Assembly (NCBI GenBank): GCA_947179155.2 | Contig: OX359266.1 | Location: forward strand, 47,482,039-47,546,038 | Direction of reading: 5' to 3' | Source of the DNA: Hedera helix | Lineage: Eukaryota > Streptophyta > Magnoliopsida > Apiales > Araliaceae | Length of the DNA stretch: 64,000 nucleotides | Part shown: positions 58,581 through 64,000 of the stretch, piece by piece | Position numbering within the stretch: position 1 is the stretch's first letter | Layout: the number at the start of each line of letters is the position of its first letter | Position numbers and translations under genes: made by a program | Notes under the pieces: model-generated | The model's input: only the letters and a program-made list of their open reading frames with translations | What the model was told of the DNA's origin: nothing | The model's database searches: none

Positions 58581-58588
58581 TATTTATA
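58581..58588 (-). promoter_or_regulatory. TATA box of the second Tekay-like LTR
   Basis: On the minus strand the sequence is GGCTATAAATAGAAGCC, a textbook TATA box (TATAAATA), followed downstream by CT-rich leader-like sequence. The copy that would drive the element is at 63853-63860 in the right LTR. Confidence 0.75.
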
Positions 58589-59639
58589 GCCAAAAATCTT
58601 ATCATTCCTTTAATCTAAACCATTCATTTAAAAAAAATCATCTTTTAATCTACACCATCCATTTCAAATTTTATATTATCTTTAATCTACACCATTCATT
58701 TCATATTACCTAATAATCACCTAACTTTATATTATAAACAAATCAATTCAATTATTCAACAATATTTCACACTTTAATCTACACCATTCATTTCATATCA
58801 CCTAATAATCACCTAACTTTATATTATAAACAAATAACTTTATCAATTCAATTATTATGACTAATTGTTATAAATACAGTATAGTTAGCTCTTAGATATC
58901 AAGTCAATAAATTAATGAAATACAACTGTTTAAAAAAACATCATAATAGAGATAACAATAATGTAAAAGAAAGCATACGTTACTGTGTAATGACAATTAT
59001 TGATTCAATAATGTGAATTACTGTGCATATGTTACTGTGACAATTATTAGGTTCAATAATTTTAAAAACAGTGCAGCAACAATTATTGACTCAATGATAT
59101 AAAATACAGTGTAATGACAATTATTAAATCAATAATGCAAAATACTGTGTAACAACAATTATTGAATTGATAATATAAAATATTATGCAGTGACAATTAT
59201 CGATGAAATGATGCGTAACAGTTACGGTGTCAATTATCAGACCAATAATATGAGACACTATGCAATACCGTGTGTTACTGTAGAGTACCGTGTGCTACAG
59301 AAAATACCAAAAACTACCGTATACTACTATTCTTTTATCACCGGTATTTTAACAGTTCCGTTGACTATTTTTATTTAAAAAGGTTATTTCTGTCGTTTTC
59401 TATATCCGACAAATATTCCGTTGTGGGGTCCACCAATAATTTGTTATTTCGGCGCCGTCGTACGACACGAATATTCCCCGACCAAACGAATATTCCCCGA
59501 CAAAGCGAATATTGTCCGACAAAATAAAATTTGCACATAACATCCTTAACTTTTAACTTTATCGATTTAACCACTTACTGTTTCAAAAAATATAAATATG
59601 AAGAAAAATTAAATTTTGTATTTCATAAAATTCGGGGTC

Positions 59640-61622
59640 TTACAACCTCCCCTCCTTATGAAATTTCGTCCCCGAAATTGACGTACTTGACATATCGAAG
59701 AGGTAAGGATACTTAGATTTCATCTCAGATTCTAGCTCCCAGGTCATTTCCTCAGTATCTTGGTTCCTCCATAAAACCTTAACTTGAGGTATAACCTTTG
59801 AGCGTAGGATCTGCTCCTTCTTATCCAGGATCTTAACAGGTACCTCCTCGTATGTTAAATCCTCTGCTATAACGTCTAGTTCTAACTCAATGACGTGGTT
59901 TGAGTCCTTCACATATTTACGTAACATAGATATGTGAAAAACGTTATGGATGCGAGACATACTTGGTGGTAGGGCTAGTCTGTAGGCTACGGTTCCTATT
60001 CGATCGAGGATTTCAAATGGGCCAATAAATCGAGGGTTGAGCTTTCCTCTCTTTCCGAATCTCGTAACCCCTTTCCATGGAGAAACACGTAAGAATACAT
60101 GATCTCCGACGTTGAAACTTTCGTCTCTCCGATGAAGATCAGCATAACTCTTTTGTCGTTCTTGTGCGGTCTGTATTCGTTGTCGGATCATTTGGATCTT
60201 TTCGGTCGTCAAGCGTACCAACTCGGGTCCCAACAATTTTTCTTCTCCTACCTCATTCCAACATATTGGAGAGCGACACTTCCTTCCATACAAAGCCTCG
60301 AATGGAGCCATGCCTATGCTTGCTTGGTAACTGTTGTTGTAAGAAAATTCCACCAATGACAAGTACTTATCCCAACTTCCTTTGAAGTCTAATACACAAA
60401 GTCCCAAAAGATCTTCGAGGGTCTGGATCGTCCTTTCCGATTGTCCGTCCGTTTGAGGATGGTATGCAGAACTAAAACGTAGTTCAGTGCCCATAGCTTT
60501 TTGTACACTGATCCAAAAGCGTGAAGTGAATCTAGGATCTCGATCAGAAACTATGGAAACTGGCATGCCATTCAATCTCACGATCTCATTTATGTACATA
60601 CCGACAAGACGTTCAAGTGAAAAGTTTTCTCGTATAGGCAAGAAATGAGCAGATTTGGTCAATCTATCTACGATCACCCAAATTGCATCTAAGCCTTGAG
60701 AAACTTTTGGAAGACCCGTCACGAAGTCCATATTGATGTGTTCCCACTTCCATTCGGGAACTTCAAGTGATTGTAATGGACCTTTAGGAACTTGATGCTC
60801 TGCCTTGACACGTTGACAAGTTAGGCACCTTGAGATAAACTCCGCAATCTCTCTTTTCATATTGTTCCACCAAAATGTATGACGAAGATCTCGATACATC
60901 TTGGTACCTCCTGGGTGGATTGCAAACGGCGTGTTGTGTGCCTCCATCATGATTTTATGCTTTAATTCAGGATCGTTAGGAACACATAGTCGAGAGTTGA
61001 CTCGAAGTATTCCTTTCTCGTCGATTCTTGCTTCGGGAATGGCACCTTCTTGTACTTTCTTTATCATGTTTATCAGTTCCGGATCGGTAGCTTGAGCAGC
61101 TTTAATTTTATCGATTAAAGTTGGTTCTACTCGCACGTGAGCAATCTTCGAGTGGGTCCCTGGTGTCTTTAGCTCTATCTCCATCTTTTGCAAGTCGTAC
61201 AAAATACACTTTTGTGTTGTCAGCAGTGCACTTGTACTTGCATAAGATTTTCTGCTCAAAGCGTCAGCTACAACGTTCGCCTTTCCCGGGTGATACCGGA
61301 TTGTGTGGTCATAATCCTTTAACAGCTCAAGCCAACGTCGTTGTCGCATGTTGAGTTCCTTCTGGGTGAAGAAATACTTGAGACTTTTATGATCCGTATA
61401 GATATCCACTTTTTCTCCGTACAAGTAGTGTCTCCAGATCTTCAACGCGAAAACGACTGCTGCCAACTCTAGATCATGAGTAGGATAATTTTTCTCATAA
61501 TCTTTGAGTTGTCGAGAGGCATAGGCTATAACCTTTCCATGTTGCATAAGGACACAGCCTAGACCTTTGCCAGAAGCATCGCTGTAGATAACAAATTCTC
61601 CTGATCCTGATGGTATGGTCAA
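59640..61622 (-). pseudogene. RNase H-integrase part of pol, second Tekay-like element
   Basis: An open stretch of 660 residues. It begins in RNase H (YSDASGKGLG, residue about 13; YTDHKSLK), followed by the integrase zinc finger (HNTPFAIHPGG.. to CLTCQRVKAEHQ), the integrase core with the INMDF, SDRDPRF and QTDGQSERT motifs, and a chromodomain-like C-terminal tail (VLWRNQDTEEMTW, EMKSKYPYLFD). All integrase residues look present. The frame continues upstream of its first Met into EECEKSFQELKRRL, the end of the RT connection region, but most RT is missing. The stop codon is formed by the first bases of the 3' LTR: the tail runs through the polypurine tract (HKEGRL) into TG-TAA. Not functional alone. 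Confidence 0.88.
59645..59657 (-). other. Polypurine tract of the second Tekay-like element
   Basis: AAGGAGGGGAGGT on the minus strand, directly before the TGTAAG start of the LTR. It overlaps the end of the pol frame, which is unusual. Confidence 0.85.
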
Positions 61623-61908
61623 AACAGGAGCTGAAACAAGTCTCCTCTTGAGTTCTTGAAAACTCTTCTCGCATTCCTCACTCGATATAAGTTTTGTACT
61701 AGAATGAATGATACCGATATCTAGTAATTAAACTTTCAACTCTTGGTGTTCTATGGGAGCCATTTGGTATGGGACTTTAAAAATGGGCTTAGTGCCGGGT
61801 TCAAGATCGATACAAAATTCAATTTCACGGTTTGGGGTAAGCCAGAAAGTTCCTCAGAAAAAACGTCAGGAAACTCATTAACAATGGGAATATCATTCAA
61901 GTTTGACG
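61623..61908 (-). pseudogene. Remnant of the protease-RT region, with large RT deletion
   Basis: On the minus strand it reads NLNDIPIVNEFPDVFSEEL (the linker before RT) and then damaged sequence to a stop after an ELKV-like segment. An LLDIGIIHSS-like start of RT follows, and the sequence then jumps at about 61695-61705 to the end of RT (EECEKSFQELKRRL). By comparison with the intact element, roughly 230 residues including the catalytic YxDD region are gone. Frameshifts are also present. Confidence 0.75.
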
Positions 61909-64000
61909 TGTGACGCCCCCAAATCTGGGCCCACACAGCCCAAACTTGAGTCGTCAAAATATTACAACAAAATTATTACAACAAAGCACAACGTACAACA
62001 ATACAGTGTATAATAATACACAACTAAGTCTTCACTATTATTGCCACACTATTTTACAAAACGTGAAGACTATGATAACTATTCCTCGGACCCTCACTCC
62101 ATTCCCCGGCTAGACCCTGTTATGTTTTCATCTCCTGTTGAAAAACAATGGAACAAAAGAAAGGGTGAGCTCAAATAGCCCAGTAAGAAATATCATGACT
62201 AAGATAATGACGAATAAATTATCATTAGCCTTCAACAGTTGAGTTCTTGATAGAATACAATAGACTACAAGGTTTATATCAAAAACTGTAGTTAAATTCT
62301 TAAACAATGTTCAGATCAATAATAGCAGCGGAATGAGCAATCTATTAGAAGAATAATACAGACTATAATGTCCACTCGCTTCCCTTTTTCGTAAAAACAT
62401 CATCAACTTTTATCATCTGAAATACCATTAGTCATGATAATATAAATTCACAGTTCCTGATCATAATCATGCACATCAACAGTTCATCTTTGCACTACGG
62501 GCCAAAGATATTCAATATAGCACCAGCGGTCATGATTATACCAGATTCAGCCTTTGGTCATAATCATACCAAACAACAGTTCATCTTTGCACTACGGGCC
62601 AAAGAGAACATTCACCACGTGCCATAAAAGACACCGAACAGATGTATCGCCTTTAACCTATTATATCGCCTTTAACCTATCATCTGTTCAACAAATATAT
62701 CACATCTGTGCCCCCGGCCACAGATATTCACAACAGCTTGATTTTTGGATGATTAGAATGATATAAATGATGAACAGAAGAAATATGATAACAATAAGTA
62801 TCGGAAGTTTACTTTGTACAGATTCAAATAAAGTCCAAATTGTCAACATGATGTGGAGTGAAATTTAAAAATGATATTCAAGATCCACAGTTCAGAATAA
62901 CGGTTACAATTCAATAGAAAGGTTCACGTAAATAGGAAGGTTCAGTTGAAATAATGAAGTTCAACTATTATGGAACATATAATATTTTCAGGAATTATAG
63001 AAGCAATAGTTCCATAATAAATTTCAATTTAGGAGTATGAAAGAAAATAATATCCCTTACCGTAGCAGGTTTGATTAACAAAAGGTGAAGGAAATTAATA
63101 CAAAGGGTTATTCACCAACAGGCGGCAATCCGCTCCGTAAGGTTATTCCCACAATTTAATAGAATTTGAGTACAAAGAGTTATTCACCAAACATGCGGCA
63201 ATCCGCTCCGTAAGGTTATTCTCAGAGATTAATAATGAATGAATACGAAAGGTTATTCACCAACAGGCGGCAATCCGCTCCGTAAGGTTATTCCCACAAT
63301 TTAATACATGGAAATAAAAGGCACGTCTTATGAGTAAGGAAGAAACAATATTATTATCGAGAATCAAATAATGATAATCCCTTACCATAGTACGTTTGAA
63401 TAATGGAAGATGAAAAAGATGGTATCCCTTACCGTAGTAAGTTTTAATAATAGAAGATGAAAGAAGATGACATTCCTTACGAGTAGTAAATTTAAGAGTA
63501 TGAAAGAAAATGACATCCCTTACCATAGTAAGTTAGAATATGAAAGAAGATGATGTTCAAAATGACATTCCTTACCACAGTAAATTTAAGAGTTTGAAAT
63601 GAATGGTATTCCTTACCATAGTACGTTTGAATAATGGAAGATGAAAAAGATGGTATCCCTTACTTCAACACGTGACTGGATATTGATTTAAATGAGGTTG
63701 ATTAACTTGAACAGTACACGTATACTTATAGATCTTCACAAATACTCAAGATGACTTAAGCACACTTAGAGAGAACTTTCACAAGAAGTATTTAGAGAGA
63801 GAAAGAAAGAACAAGTAAGGAAGTTTATGAAAAATCCTTAAGTTAAGGCTTCTATTTATAGCCAAAAATCTTATCATTCATTTAATCTAAACCATTCATT
63901 TAAAGATCATCTTTTAATCTACACCATCCATTTCAAATATTATATTATCTTTAATCTACACCATTCATTTCATATCACCTAATAATCACCTAACTTTATA
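61909..64000 (-). repeat. Right LTR of the second Tekay-like element (partial)
   Basis: The first 2092 bases match 56637-58728 without a large indel; the remaining 900 or so bases are outside the window. It starts TGTGACGCCCCC on the plus strand directly against pol remnant sequence (left flank GTTTGACG), with no primer binding site. That is the key oddity of this element. Confidence 0.88.

Larger units (their letters stand above)
56637..59644 (-). repeat. 3' LTR of the second Tekay-like element
   Basis: 3008 bp. In element orientation it starts TGTAAGACCCC and ends GGGGCGTCACA. It contains three tandem copies of a 70-base unit (57832-58023), about seven copies of a unit with TCCCTTACC.TAGTA (58066-58390), a repeated CACTACGGGCCAAAGA segment (near 57216 and 57316), and about six units with ACAATTATT..AATAAT (58985-59210). 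Confidence 0.88.
56637..64000 (-). mobile_element. Second Tekay-like element, internally deleted, inserted in the Athila-like element
   Basis: Read right to left: right LTR from 61909 (runs off the window), a short remnant of protease-RT linker, a large RT deletion, RNase H-integrase-tail (59640-61622), polypurine tract 59645-59657, left LTR 56637-59644. No primer site, gag or protease lies between the right LTR and pol. The LTR copies align at offset 5272 with about 17 mismatches in the first 480 bases and fewer after that, so this insertion is older than the element at 1269-15133. Either one element lost its 5' internal half, or a second copy inserted into pol; the window ends too early to decide. 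Confidence 0.8.

Overview
The window is nuclear DNA from a flowering plant, most likely a dicot. It is AT-rich, its genes have introns with GT..AG borders, and it carries plant transposon families (Tekay/Del-like and Athila-like Ty3/gypsy elements, CACTA, Tourist, Stowaway, a TRIM-like element). I could not determine the species. There are no bacterial features and no CRISPR array.

Layout. (1) 1-15583: a nearly intact, very young Tekay-like chromovirus (1269-15133, minus strand). Its two 3.9 kb LTRs are almost identical and its 1510-codon gag-pol frame is open. It also carries a 285-codon coiled-coil ORF between the primer binding site and gag. It sits inside the LTR of an older relative lying in the opposite direction (1-1268 and 15134-15583). 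(2) 15584-22649: gene-free DNA with a 1.5 kb foldback made of repeated short palindromes, a Tourist-type MITE in one arm, and a CACTA end. (3) 22650-24095: an intact zeatin-O-glucosyltransferase-like UGT gene (minus). (4) 24200-33816: intergenic DNA with a Stowaway-like MITE and a TRIM-like retroelement interrupted by a 2.67 kb CACTA element, which itself holds a Stowaway MITE. (5) 33817-35230: a second, paralogous UGT on the plus strand, frameshifted just after its sugar-donor box. (6) 36282-50391 (minus): the complete coding region of the inner-ring nucleoporin NUP93, which I resolved into 15 exons encoding 863 residues; intron 3 is 4.8 kb and holds repeats. (7) 52325-64000: an Athila-like element (LTR, tRNA-Asp primer site, broken gag-protease) cut in its protease region by a second Tekay-like element whose internal region is heavily deleted and whose right LTR runs off the window.

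The functional host content is small: one structural nucleoporin and a pair of UGTs (one intact, one broken) that probably act on cytokinins or similar small hydroxylated molecules. They show no sign of working together. Most of the rest is nested mobile DNA. The observations most worth following are the extra ORF and hairpin ladder of the young Tekay element, the palindrome-array foldback, and the stacked insertions whose order can be read from target-site duplications.
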